Below, in pieces: positions 44,688 through 57,000 of a stretch of 64,000 nucleotides of DNA (position 1 is the stretch's first letter; each line of letters opens with the position of its first letter). This DNA is from Xiphophorus maculatus (Eukaryota > Chordata > Actinopteri > Cyprinodontiformes > Poeciliidae), in contig NC_036445.1 of NCBI RefSeq assembly GCF_002775205.1, positions 24,656,953 to 24,720,952 of the forward strand, in the 5' to 3' direction. Under the pieces are notes generated by a model. It saw only the letters and a program-made list of their open reading frames with translations, was not told the origin of the DNA and did no database searches. Both the position numbers and the translations under genes were made by a program.

Positions 44688-47600
44688 TCATACAGGGTGA
44701 AGTCCTGCTCCTCTGTATCCTGCTGGGCTTCTCTCCGTCAGGCTCAGGCTCCTTCGCAGCGACGTGCTGCTGCTGCTGCTCTGCAGGGTTCTCCAGCCTG
44801 CCTGCCCCACGCCATGTGCACCGCTGAAGGAGTTGTAGCGAGCCATCGCTCCGGGTCCTGCTGCCTTCTGTGGGCTCCGGTGCAGTCTGACGGGATGCAG
44901 TTGCATCGTGGCTCGAATGCCTGACAGGAACCTCTTGGACTCCGTCTGCTGCTGAGGACCGAGAGCGGTTCCTGTTCCTGCCGGTGCTGGTCTAAAGCAG
45001 GAGGTCACCGTGTGAGAGGATGAGTTCAGACGGCCGTGGTGTCGCTCCATGAGCCCTTCCTGCTTGCTGGTTCCTCTGAAGGCGTTGGGTTGGAGACTGG
45101 GTATGCACTCCCCGGAGCTCCTGAAAGAGACCTGACGGCTGAGGTTTGGTCGTGTTTTCTGTGACGACGGAGGTGAGAGGAGTTGAGGTTGATCACACTG
45201 AAGTTCCACCGTTGCGTGAGCGATTCGTGAGGAATCCAGTTGGTCTCTTTGTGTTTGGATGAAACCTACCGACGAGTTTCTGTTCCTTTGCTGAGAGAAA
45301 ACTCTTTCACTGCTCCCATCTGGGAGAGCGAGGCTGTTTTGCTTCTTTAAGCCTGACTGACGGTGAATATTTTGCGACCCGTGTGTTAGGGACAGATCGT
45401 TCAGATTGCGCGGCTCTTGGACCTCGCCGTTCTTCTTCACAGTGGTGCTGTGAAGCCGAACATCTGAGAAGGTCTGATCGGGAAGATGTGGGTGACCGCG
45501 AATCTGGCTCTGATTCTGCAGCTCGACCTTGGCTCCTGTTCCACTCTCTGCTGCTGTTTGAGCCGAAGGCTTCAGAGGTAGATGTGGAGGTATTTTCTCT
45601 CTGGGCTGCTTACTGCTTTGAGGAGGCTGTAGACCAATCTCTCCATGTGAACATGCTGCTGTCACAGTCTTGTGGGGTTTCCAGTTACAGCTGTCTGGAT
45701 GCTCATGAGATCGGGAGTAAAGGCAAAGACACTGTGGCAGAGAGATGAAAGTGACAAAGCCAGGGACCGGCTGGGAGCTGGAGTGAAGTCTGAGGAACTC
45801 CTGATGGAAATGTGAGACCGAGGCACCTTTAATGAGAACCAGAAGACTCTGATGGACCATACTGGACAGCCATGTGAAACTGAGGGAGACACCAGAAACA
45901 GGGATAGATCATAAGAAAGAGTTTTACAATAATGGAAGCATTAATAGAGAAATAGAAAACGTTTTCTGGAAGCAGTATACTGCAAAGACACCAAATATTA
46001 CCAAGTATTTTTGCCTAGTTTCTAGTGTAAATATCTTAAAGGGGCAGTATTTCATCTTTTCCAGACTTATAATGATATTTTATAGCACAGTCAAGTAAAT
46101 CAAGGGCTGCTCTGTGAAGCGGAAGCTTGGAAACTTGGAAAGTGCAGCTCTGAGGAGGAGCTCAGTGCAGCCGAATGGTTCCCACAGGAGACTCAAGGAC
46201 TCCTCAGACATGCATAAAAGAGTCAAGGCAACACTCCAGGTATGTTTGTGATGAGGAATGTCATTGTAACATGATTTAAAGCTCACTTATAAGAAGACAT
46301 TTTCCCCATGTTGCAGGGGGGAAATCTACCAGTTGAACTAGTGCTTTTAGCTCCTAGTTCCTACTAAAAAGTTACTTGTTAAGTTAGTTTTTGTCTTGCT
46401 TAAAGTGTCGTAAGATATTTGCACTAGAAACCAGACCACAAATACTTGGTGAAACTGGGTGTGTTTTTGCAGTGTATGTGTGTGTGTAGACGTACCTGTA
46501 TGTACCAGTCAGCACCTCATCCCAGTCAGCGATGATAAAACTCTCCGCTATCTGACCTGTCAGCTTCCTGCCCGTCTTTGCGCTGTAGGTCTGACCTGGG
46601 ACGCTTCGCACCGACACCTTCTGTACACACCAACACACGCGCTAACTATCACAAACATGCGGCAGCAAATTTTCTTCTCACAGTCTGAAGCTAAATAACT
46701 CCAGCTTTTTTCTTTTTTTTCCTGTTTTGAAAATATTTACCGGGAAGTTTCTGCTGACGAGTTTGAGTTCCTGCCACATGCTGACAAACCCCTCCAGGTT
46801 AAGGTGGTCCAGCAGGAGGTGAACAGACACGTTTCTCTTCCTGCTCGCCTCAAGAAGATCACACAGCAGCTCCGGGTCACTGAAGGCGTCCATCACTATA
46901 GCCAGGGCCTGAACACACACACACAAGTACACACCCCCACCGTCACCCGCATGCTTTCCAACCGTGTGGTACTACAGCAACAGGGATTCATGTCACACAC
47001 ACACACGCACACACACCTCCTATCGTACCATTTTAGTCTTTCTGAGGAACTGTCTGACCAGATCTTTCATGGCAGCTGCTGTCCTGTCAGACTGGAGAAA
47101 CACCTCAGGGCTGGGATCCAGGGCTGAAACGATTAATCGGTAATGAATCGATTACTGAAATAATCGTCAGCTGATTTAGTTATCGATTAATTGCTAACTG
47201 GAGAATACAGACTCAAAAAATGCAATATGCTGAGAAAACCCCTACACATTCAGAGCTGTAATTAAAACAAAATTGTATAGCATACATTTATATTTGACAT
47301 TTAAAATGACAAAAACTTTTGTTTGTAAATATGTTTTATCCAAAACTTCTCACGTGGCACAGTTTTAGCTTCACCCGGTTTAAATTCACTTTGTTGTTGC
47401 ATTAATATTTACTTTTTTATTTAAAAAAGGAATTTAAATATTTTCTTATATTTTCATATTTTAATGTATTTCTAATATTGTATAAAAAAGGCTAACGTGC
47501 TTAAATGAAAAATCTGTACAATGTGCCAATTTTCTGTATATGATTAATCGTCAGAATAATTGATAGATTAATCACTAACTTTGCAGCCCTACTGGGATCA

Positions 47601-48198
47601 TCCGACACAGAAGCAAAGAATTTCACGTCTGGGGAGACAGAAATTGGAGACTGAAGACTTCCAGACAGACATGGCTGCAGTAAAGCAAATTGTTTAGTAC
47701 CTTTATCGATCTTCTGGTCCAAACACTCCACTGCGGAGTCGCTGCTCGTTTGGGACTCACAATGGGCAAATAGGTTGACAAACTCCTTGTCCATGTCATC
47801 TATTTCACCTGCATAATCTGTTAACAACACAAGACAGTAAAAAACTGAAATTACAAAAAAACAAAACAAAACAAAAAAACCCCCGAGAAGAACATCCAAC
47901 CTGAGTTTGCATCTCTCCCGTTTTGTAGGATGTACAGCTTCTCCAGCTCTGACAGGAAGTCCACCTCCTCCTCCTCCTGCAGCACCTGGCGGTATCCGTC
48001 CAGGCCCTGGGAGAGCAGACAGTCAGCCGCTAACCGAGCGCTCTCGTTGTGGCTCAGGTCCGGCTTGGTTCCACTGGCCGTGTGGGCACAATGATAAGAG
48101 GACGAGGGGATCCGAAGGTCCTGAACCCGCCGCCTCACCTTCCCCACGGGCTTGGACCTTCTGTATGACAAAACTGAGATGTTGTTGCATCGGTCCAT
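44688..48198 (-). CDS. fam83a: FAM83A homologue, exon 3 disrupted by a MITE
   Basis: FAM83 proteins anchor casein kinase 1 through a PLD-like DUF1669 domain; FAM83A is linked to EGFR/MAPK signalling. Exons on the minus strand: 48198-47901, 47817-47701, 47123-47029, 46908-46741, 46620-46496 and 45879-44688, giving 664 residues. Matches to human are LSHNESARLAADCLL, VDFLSELEKLYI, MKDLVRQFLRKT, IVMDAFSDPELLCDLLEASR, QTYSAKTGRKLTGQI, SFIIADWDEVLTGTY and SFTWLSSMVHQS. The C-terminal tail is long and Ser/Gln-rich, and the protein exceeds human (434). The present exon 3 start lies inside a MITE (47119-47591). Without the insertion exon 3 would run from 47628 and also stay in frame. Whether the allele is functional is unknown. 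Confidence 0.85.
46911..47016. repeat. CA microsatellites
   Basis: Two CA-rich runs (about 46911-46930 and 46994-47016) lie in fam83a intron 3, separated by unique sequence. Confidence 0.85.
47119..47591. mobile_element. hAT MITE inserted in a fam83a coding exon
   Basis: The left end CAGGGCTGAAACGATTAATC and the right end TAACTTTGCAGCCCTA are terminal inverted repeats (AGGGCTG/CAGCCCT). The element is flanked by perfect 8-bp duplications CTGGGATC at 47111-47118 and 47592-47599. Inner inverted motifs GATTAATCG/CGATTA are typical of teleost hAT MITEs. It has no coding capacity. Its left end supplies the splice acceptor CGTTTCAG on the minus strand. Confidence 0.9.
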
Positions 48199-48637
48199 GG
48201 TGGAGGAACTTTGACAAAGGTTTTTCTGGTTGGAGGAACGGCTCTGATTCTAAAAGCTTCAGTCTGGATCAGCATAATAAGAGAAGAACTCGCTTCTGGG
48301 GTTCTGCTGCAGCTGTGTGGGAGAACTACTGATGTGGAAAGACAGGAGATGGTAGGCCCGCCTCTGCTGAGAGCCAGGTGATTTCCTCAATGTGATGAGA
48401 TGTGACAGGTGAGTTTATTACACAGCACTTTGCAGAACTATCCACCATACTCAACTTTCATCTCCGTTTTTGGTATTTTAAGTGCTAGGTTACAAGTAAT
48501 CATTACCATCATTGCTATTTGATAGTAAACATAGTAATGATTATTTATTATTAATTTTTATTTTTTTTAATTTTCTTTATTTAATCAGGTAAACCCCGTT
48601 GAGATCTAGATCTCATTTTCAAGAGAAACAAACTTCA
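48199..48637. other. Upstream region of fam83a with retroposon tail
   Basis: No gene is seen. Bases 48560-48637 form the tail of the tRNA-Asp-headed element described next: GAGATCTAGATCTC palindrome, then ACCTGATTAAATAAAG and an A-rich end, all read on the minus strand. Confidence 0.5.
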
Positions 48638-48708
48638 CTCCCCGTCGGGGAATCGAACCCCGGTCTCCCGCGTGACAGGCGGGATACTCACCACTGTACT
48701 AACGAGGA
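48638..48708 (-). tRNA. tRNA-Asp(GTC)-like head of a short retroposon
   Basis: On the minus strand the acceptor stem TCCTCGT pairs with ACGGGGA and the discriminator is G. The D arm GTAC...GTAT, the anticodon arm CCCGC-CTGTCAC-GCGGG with anticodon GTC, and the T arm CGGGG-TTCGATT-CCCCG are intact. It is 71 nt, one shorter than the usual 72: the base between D and anticodon stems (position 26) is missing. There is no T-run terminator after the 3' end. Instead a LINE-like tail (TTTACCTGATTAAATAAAG) and A-rich end follow. This makes a SINE or retropseudogene more likely than a working gene. Confidence 0.7.
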
Positions 48709-49710
48709 GACTTATACTGTTGTAATAATGACATATATTAATGATATGATATATATTAGTAAATCTAATATTCAGTTGAGTCAAGACTGTCTTTTAGCAT
48801 ATGTCACCACATCGAGGGACTTTTTGCTACTTTTTCTTCAGCTCAGGCTGAAAGTTTCTCAGTTGGATTTAGATATGGACTTTAACTATTTGAGGCAATA
48901 ATGAAAGAAACGAGTGTGTTGTTCTTTTTTTCTTAGCTGTATGTTTAAGGTTGTTATGAAAGTGACACTCCCATCAACTCTGATCAGCTTTCCTGTCACT
49001 GAAACAAAAAAAGACTCCCCACAGCATGATATTTCCAACACCATGTTTCACAGTGGAGACAGAAAGCACACGTGGTATTTTGGATGTAGGTCTAAAAACT
49101 AGATATTGGTCTAAACTGGCCAGAGTATTTGTGTTCAGTACAGCCTGTGGCAAACCTTAAACTGGACGAAAAGTTTTCTGGGGGTTTTAGTTTTTGCCTC
49201 CCTAATCTGCAGATTTGCAGCTGTGCCCAGACTCTATCCAATTTTGGGCAATATATTGGAATTTTTTTTTTTTTTACATGAGATGGTTAAAGCTTGGGAA
49301 ATTGTTCCATAAATTAACTCTGCTTTAAATCAGCCCAGGACTTTCTTCTGGCCTGTCTGCTGTGTTCCTTGGTTTTCGTGATGCGATTCGTTTTCTAAAA
49401 AAAACCCCAAACATCTGTAATCTTCATAAAACAGCTGCACAACGTCTCAGTTATGTGCTGCTTTGCGTTGCTCAATCACATTAAAAATGAAATATATTAA
49501 AGCTTGTGGCAGAATCCTGACAAATCGTGGGGTTCAGGAAGTATGCGTGCTCTTTCAAGGTTCCAAAACAGTTCAGCATCCTATTATGTATGTGAAGTTA
49601 ATAAAAACAATTGAGAGGAATGTATATCTGTGTGTAATTAAAGGAAAGAAACACACTACTGCCTGTTTTCTTACAGGCAGAAGGAAAACATTCATGAGTG
49701 CCTCCTAATG
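48709..49710. repeat. Intergenic DNA with interspersed repeat
   Basis: Bases about 48955-49330 are a second copy of the repeat at 44100-44430: CCATCAACTCTGATCAGCTT, CCCCACAGCATGATATT, CACCATGTTTCACAGTGGAG. No gene is seen in the rest. Confidence 0.55.
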
Positions 49711-49713
49711 TGG

Positions 49714-50180
49714 TTAATAGTTCAGCACAGCAGACGTAGAGTTTTGTTCCCAGGCCTGAAACAGCTTGATGAGCGCAGATTCAAGCTGGATGGACACGAA
49801 TGAGTGACTGGAATGAAGATGGCTGTCACTTCGGCTCCTGTCAAAGAACGGCTGATTGGCTTTTGGTTCAATGGTAGACACACCTAGACATGGATTAGGA
49901 GCAGAGACACAAAAGCACAGGGTAGGCTGTTTCTTACACTGATGATGATACATTTAAGCAGATCTCCAGCTGACGGGCATCTGTTCTCGGCTCTGTCTTC
50001 AATGCAGTTCTTTTTTTCTTAACCTTTTTGGAGGTTTTTCTGGTTTGGTTTTGCTTTGCATTGATGCCACCTGTCAGATTTAAAAGTTCAACACGAGTCT
50101 TTGCAACAACTTCAGTAGATAATTGTAGCTTTTTGCTGCCCTGCCAAAAGGAGGATGCTTTGGTCACGCAGCGGCCGCTT
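49714..50180 (-). other. Candidate minus-strand coding remnant
   Basis: Two protein-like frames lie in succession on the minus strand: VTKASSFWQGSKKLQLSTEV, VVAKTRVELLNLTGG, a Lys-rich stretch, then in another frame GVSTIEPKANQPFFDRSRSD, SFVSIQLESALIKLFQAWEQ, stop. A donor (CAGT|GTAAGA) and an acceptor (CATGTCTAG) lie between them, but their phases do not connect the two frames. I do not recognise a family. It could be a decayed gene, an alternative 3' exon of tbc1d31, or chance. Confidence 0.2.
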
Positions 50181-51085
50181 TTGAAAAATGCTCAGGTGGC
50201 GTATTTTAGGTCAAATGTGAGGAAATCATTATAAAATGTGTCAAGATGAGAAAAATGGGAATCAAAAGTTACCATAAAACAGACCCAATACTGGCGACTT
50301 TATCAAAAATGACTTTAAACGAGACAAATATAAAAAAAAACACCTTCGATATAATAAAGATAATAAAAGATCAAATTAAAGCACTGGTGCTCTTACAAAA
50401 GAAAATATAAAATAAGTAAACTATAGTAGTTACGGCCACTTATTAGGGTTACAAGGGCTGCAAGAGTTCATACTGTACCGTTTACTGCAGCAGAAATCTG
50501 AAGTCAGACTGCTCATTGTGCCCCTAAATTATGCTCCTGTGTTTAAAGTTGTTGCTCCTTCCTTGTCAGAGGGTTTCAGTCTGTATATTACGCACGCTGA
50601 GGTCACAAGTACAGAAAATACCGGAGAAGTTCAGAGTGAGTAGGTAGTGGAAATCAGAAATGCAAACACATCACCAATCTGACACGGCTCAACTTGATCC
50701 ATCTGGACTGCCTGCTCTTTGAAAAGTCCTTCGTCAGCAAAAAACTAATAAGTGTTCTTCAACAAAGACCGTAAAAGATGCAGGAACAACGTCAGGCAGG
50801 AGAAGCATTTTATCTTTTGTTCACAAAATGCTCCCCAGAACTGAAATAAATTAAACTTCTAACTGCGCTCAATGATGTTGTTAAAGAATCTTCTCATGCA
50901 TGAGTTCGTCTGCGTGAAGTAAACCCACAACCTGTCAGAGATGGAAGGGCGGATGGTTCACAAACACGCAGCAGCCAGTCAGCACGCTCCACGGTCTGAG
51001 TCACTGTTTGTGTTTTGCTGCAGTGAGCTTAGGTTCAGAATATGTTTCCTTAAACGGGTAGACGACAGAAGGCAGCCGGTGGTCA
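50181..51085. other. Intergenic, downstream of tbc1d31
   Basis: No gene, RNA or recognisable repeat is seen. It presumably includes the tbc1d31 3' UTR on the minus strand. Confidence 0.4.
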
Positions 51086-54000
51086 CTAGGACACCGAGGA
51101 CGGCGTGGGCACAGACGGTGAGGAGGACTCTCTGGCTCGCGCTGCCAGCTTCTGTCTCAGCTCCCTGATTTCCTTCAGCAGCTCCCTCTCGCTGCTGTCC
51201 AAGAGGGCCCGGCCGCGGTCCAGGGAGACTAACAGGACACAAACAGAACCCTTAATTACTATTAAATAATCATTACCACACAAAAACACTGAAGAAGTGA
51301 ACTAAAATGTATTTAATGTAATGAGTTTTAACTGCTTGAACCGACTCACAGTTGGTGGTGGAGCTCCCTGAAGGTGAAGTGCTGTTGAGACACACCATGC
51401 TGGCGCCTTCCTGCCTCTGGGTGGCGGCAGAGCTCCTCGTTGTGGCTGTATTTACACCTTTAGCTGCAACAGAAGCAGCTGGTCTGTGAAGAAGTCTCTC
51501 TCCTTCTGAGACAATATAAAATGACCAAATTAGATCTGTGTAGTACAGGTTTTCTGCACATCATTTATGTTAAAATTCAGTGGTGAGAGTTTTTTTTATC
51601 ATGGTAAAAAAGACTGGAATTGATTATAATTGATTAAACACATCCTAAATATTATTTGAATTAATTATTTGGAAATGTTCTAATTTAAAATCCTGTAATG
51701 GTAAAAGGAAATGATTTTTAATCGATTTTGTGCAATACAGCGCATTTCTGTGGTAGTGACTGGCAAACAACTTGATACGACACTGCCACCTTGTGGTAGG
51801 GAGCAGTCTGAGCAGAAACAAGTCAGAGCAAAATGAAAGAGTGACGCCTCCCCCCGCGGAGGTGATGGAGCGCATGCGCAGAACGCACGGCTGTAGGGTT
51901 TATGTCACGCGTGCACGGGCTGATGATAACGAAAACAATGGCGGATAGCGTTATGCTACGTTGTACTAATAACTGGTTCAGTTTAACACGTTTCTGATAA
52001 AGAATAAATGTGTTACATGAGCTCTTCGCTCCTGGGAGACGGAGGCAGGTTATTGTTTACAATGAGGCGGAAGCTAATGGTGCGCGTTCGATGACAATCT
52101 GAAAATCACATCGCCATCTAGTGGCCTGACATTACAACTACAGCTGACTCGAGGTGTCTTGAAGGTGGAGGAGTTTTTCCCCCCGTCAACATCCGAAAAT
52201 GTAGGCAGTTTCCGGGCAACTTTCTAGGGTAAATTTAAAGGCTGTTTGACCATTTATTAATGTCCACCTCTACTGTGACGTGTGTGTGGTGTGTTACCTG
52301 TGTCTGCTGTGGACCAGGCCAGTCGCTGCTCCTGTAACTCTGCTCTGCTATTCATCACTTCATCCCACTGCAAAATAAATACAGCAGTCACTCTCCATGA
52401 ATGAAAACAGTAAAAAAAAAAAAAAAAAGACCTGAACAAATCCCACACTTCTCAGAGATGAAGCCTATTTTGAAGTCTGAGATCAAATTTCACCTGTATT
52501 ATTGGTTTCTCTTCCACACTGTAAACACCGACAAAAAAAAAAAAAAAAAAAATCTTATTCTCACTTTTCTTCCTGCCACTTCTCTCACGGTGTGAGCCAG
52601 TTTCTCTTCCTCTGCCAGAGTTTTTCTTCGAAGCTCTGCCAGCAGATCCCTCTTCCTCTCCTGCTCAGCTTCGACCTGCTGCAGGCGCCCCAGCACCTCT
52701 CTCTGCCAGTCCGACTCTAGGCCCAGCTGGTACGCCTCTGCCAGGGACTCCTCCAGGGCCTGTGTGAGAGTTTATGTCGCATTGAACAGAAGGTAAATAT
52801 TGCAGAAACTTGGACCAAAACCCAAGTTATGATGACTGCTTAGTGCTTTCCTTGGAAAACTGTTGTCAGGTGCTAAATTTCCAACGGGGTGTGTGGCTGA
52901 CCTGCAGGTTGCTCTCTGCGCCGTGCAGCAGCTCTGGGCCAGTCTCATCTGCTCTCTCTGCAGCTCTCATTTTCAGCTGCACCGCCTCTTCAACCTCTCG
53001 TCCGACGCGCTCCTGCTTCTTCATCAGGTCCTAAGCAGCAGCAATTTTTTCAGGGTTTGTTCACTATTCCCACAGTTAAACATTAAGCACTTTTCAAGCA
53101 TTTTCAAGGTACGTTTTCAAACGTTTCCAGCACCTCACTGGAGCAGGGAGGAGGTAAGCTAAAATATAACAACATTTTATGTTTTGAAATGTCTCTGTGA
53201 CATTCACCCTGTTACACCTGACTGGTCCATCAACAACACACCAATTTAACAACAAAAAAACATTTATAAAATATAAGCCAACCTGTATTTCAGTTACACA
53301 GATCAGTAAGTAATTGAGTCATTAGGAATAATAAATACTCAAAACTAAAATAAAAAAATATATATTCTTGCTATATTTTCTGGTATTTAGCTAATTGAAA
53401 TAATTTTGGTCATTCTAAGTTAATCTAACATTTAAAAAAAGTTCAGTCTGATCTAACTCCAGACCTTGAGAAAAAAATATGTCTGTCTTTCTTTAGTTCT
53501 TTAGTATGAAAAGATCTGGTCTCAACTATAAATAACATTTTCCAAATTTAGGCCTCTAAACAAACGTTAGATTGCAGTTTATTACAAAATTGCGCAGTTT
53601 GGAACTCAAGCACTCCTTCAAGGATTTCACAGAGAAATCAAGCACTTTCCAAATTGCAAAAATACCTAATTGAAATTCAAGCGTTTTTAAGGATTTCAGG
53701 CCCCTGTCCAAACCACATAGAGAACCACTAAACTAAGTGTTTTGTGATGTAAACGGCCCATATGTTCCCCATCAGACCCAAGAGGCTCTCGTCACCTGCT
53801 CAAGCCGTTTCCTCTGCACCTCCAGCTCCATCTGTCTGACTTCTAGATCCTGAACCGCTGCGGCCGTCTCTTGCTCCCGCTGATCCATCTGCAGCAGAGC
53901 GTGGGGGTTGAGCATTGAGGGTCATCATAAAAACAAAAAAGCTCGACGCCGTGGACGACATTACAGGCACGGCAGCTGGAGTGAGTGCGCTCAGACGCAG

Positions 54001-57000
54001 AGACGTTTACCTTCCTGTTGATCTCCTGGTCCAGCCTCTCTATCTGCGAGGCTCGGAGATCCTGTTGGTGCTTCAGGAAGCGCCTTCTGGTTGCGTCCAG
54101 CAGGTGCAGCTCCTTCACCTTCAGCTCTCTCTTCATAGCCGTCAGCCTAAACACCGTCAAAACTTTAATAACTAATGTTGCGTTTCCTCTTTTGGTAGAA
54201 ACAATGAACACAGGAGAGCGTTATTGGATACTTGGTCCTCTGCTGTGCGAGCTTCTCCTCCTCTTGTGCCAGGATGTTTCTGCGCTGCTCCTCGGCTTTC
54301 TGAAGCAACTCCTATATTGAAATGGTTTAATTTTCATCAATCTGATTATTTCAGGCGATTTGTATTCAAATCTGAACACTTTGACACAATACAGTCTTTG
54401 CTCGTGAGGAAGTCTAGTAAATAAATCCACCTGCTGGATGTAGTAGGCTTTCTCTTCAGCTTGGCGGCACACAAAGTCAGCTCGCAGTGCCGACAACTCC
54501 TCCCTGAAGACGACACAAAAGTCGCTTTAAGTCTAAATTACTTAGGATCAGACTAGAGATGCAAACAATTAATCGACTTATGATTAATTGTCAATTAATG
54601 GTTAATTAGTTCCAATAACGGTCTCTTTGTCCATGTCCAAATGTTTTGCATCGAGGGCCAAAATAACCAACTTGAAAGTCCTCAGGGGCCAAAGTTTGTT
54701 TTCTCCTCCAATCAATAATGCAAAAACAATATAAAAGATTTTTTTCCCCCCTTTATCTGCACAACAATAAGTTAAACGAGTTAAAATAAAAAAATCAAAA
54801 AAACAACAGTATTAGGGTGACATTTGTCTTAGTGTTTACAGTTATTTAACTTTTTGGGTCAATTAATTTCTATAAAATATTTTTTTATGCTTTGTGGCAT
54901 GACTATGAAATAAAAATAAAAGCAAAAAAAAAAGTATAATTTTTTTTTTTACATTTTTCATTTAAGATATAAACTTGGAAACAATGAGTATCCATCTGCA
55001 CCGGCTCCATGTGTCAGAGGGCTAACTTTGAACATTTAAGCCCTTCCTGTTATGGAAAGACGGTCAAGAGAAAACTCCGGCTTTTAAAAAATCTCCCGCT
55101 TATTAACCATTAGTCAGTCAATATCAATCAACTTTAGATTAACTCGTTAACGCATCCTTAGCTCAGACAGGATAAATTGTCCTAAAAATGTAAATATATT
55201 GAATGTAAAACGGATGAATAAAAAAATCTCCAGGACAGAAGAAAGAAAGAAAAAAATAAGGTCATTCAAAGGTTGCAGTTGGAAAACATAAAAATATGTT
55301 TAACTTGCTCCGCTCACAGATGTCGTTACATCATCATGCAGCTGCGATGACGCGGTTACATGTGTGCTATTGAGATTAGCTCGCCTTTCTTTTAGATACT
55401 CCATCTCCTGCAGCCGTATTCGCTCCCTTTCCCTGCTTTGGTATTCCACTATGAATTCTGGGTACTGGTTGAAGATGGGGTACTGGCCGCCGGTGAGGGG
55501 CGTAAAGTCGGAGAGCAGGGTTCGGGGGTGGATAGCAGCCGGTGTGCTGCCAGTAATCCTGTAAGTCTCCTTTATCATCGCCCCAACGTCCAGGTTGTTA
55601 CGATGGTGAAAAAAGTACTGAGGAGGACAAAGAGGAGGAAGAGGAAGAAGGGACATTTGTGAAGCGGAAACAACAGATCGCAGTGGTGATTAAGATGGAG
55701 GGGCAGAAAGTGTACCTCAAAGTCCTTCTTCTGGGAGCACAGCAGCAGAGGTTCCCGGCAGGAGATGACGTAGGCCACACAGGCCATCAGCAGGAAGGAC
55801 GGATGGTTGGAGAAGACGTTGTCAAACAGCCGGAGCCACTCGTCGCGCGTCAGAACCTCGGAGAACATGGTCTCCAACAGCGGCCACACGTACAGCTGGG
55901 ACCAGACAGAGAGACGGAGGTCAGGGTACGTAGAAATGAGGATAAACCCGCCTGATCCGTTACTGTGATGTGCAACTCTCTGAGCGTCTAGTGTCTGACG
56001 AGTCTCCTAACATTCAGTATGTGAAGATTATCAACTTGACCAGACGGAAAATTCTGAGTTGCTTGTGGCACATTTTGACAGAATGAATTGAGAAGATGAA
56101 CAGATTAACAAATGGTGGCTTATGGACCATCAGATGAATAGATTATCATAAAAGATGGATGGACAGATGGATATTGTGACATTAATTAAAGTCTAGGAAC
56201 AGTGGAAACTATTCTATCCCATCCAGACCTGAAACAGCAAAAGTCTCTCTGTGTTGCCCTGTTGTTGCTGCTGCTGCCGCCGTTACCTGCGAGGTGATGC
56301 CGCAGTCCATCAGGTGCTGCAGCAGCTCCTTGTCGTGATGAGCCAGAATGTTCTCCGCCATGCTCAGGATGTTCAGAGGAGGGTTGGGGAAATACTCGAA
56401 CCAGTGCTGGCACCAGTTCACTAAACCAGCACACAGTGAGTCAGCAGAAATGACAGAGGAAACCTGCATTAATCGAATCTTTTAAACACCGCCGCAGTAA
56501 AGACGTACCGATAACGGTGGCCACCACCTCAAAGCAGAGCATGGGGTTGTTCTGGAAAAGCTTGACAAAAGGAAACGATAGCAGAGGAATATATTCCACC
56601 TCTGCAAAAATGGCTGCCCAGTGAGCTAAGGCAGATAGAAGCCTGCAGACGAGACAAAAAAAAAAAAAGATTTACACAAAAATCACTCCTGCAAATTTGA
56701 GTAACATTTGCAAATTTGAGTAACATTTGCAGGAGAAACAGACCTTTGCAATCCTCTCTGCAGTTTGTGGCTCTTGATTGGGTACTTGTCATGCAGAGTG
56801 AGGAAGGCTGAATGCAGGCCTTTGTCGGTCAGGCTGCTGTACGCTGCGTGGTTCTCTGGGAGACACAGCAGAGACTTCCACACGAACATCCTGCAGAAAC
56901 CACGCAGAAAATGATTGTAAAGTATCAAGATGCCGTCAAATACGGCAACATCTTTAGCAGAAAGAGGTTTGCACCTGTATTTAGCTGGAAATTCCCCAAA

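Noticed and set aside
44589-45748. Plus-strand frames opposite the last fam83a exon
   Set aside because: Shadows of the 397-codon fam83a terminal exon.
48638-48708. Functional nuclear tRNA-Asp gene
   Set aside because: One base short at position 26, no T-run terminator and a retroposon-like tail.
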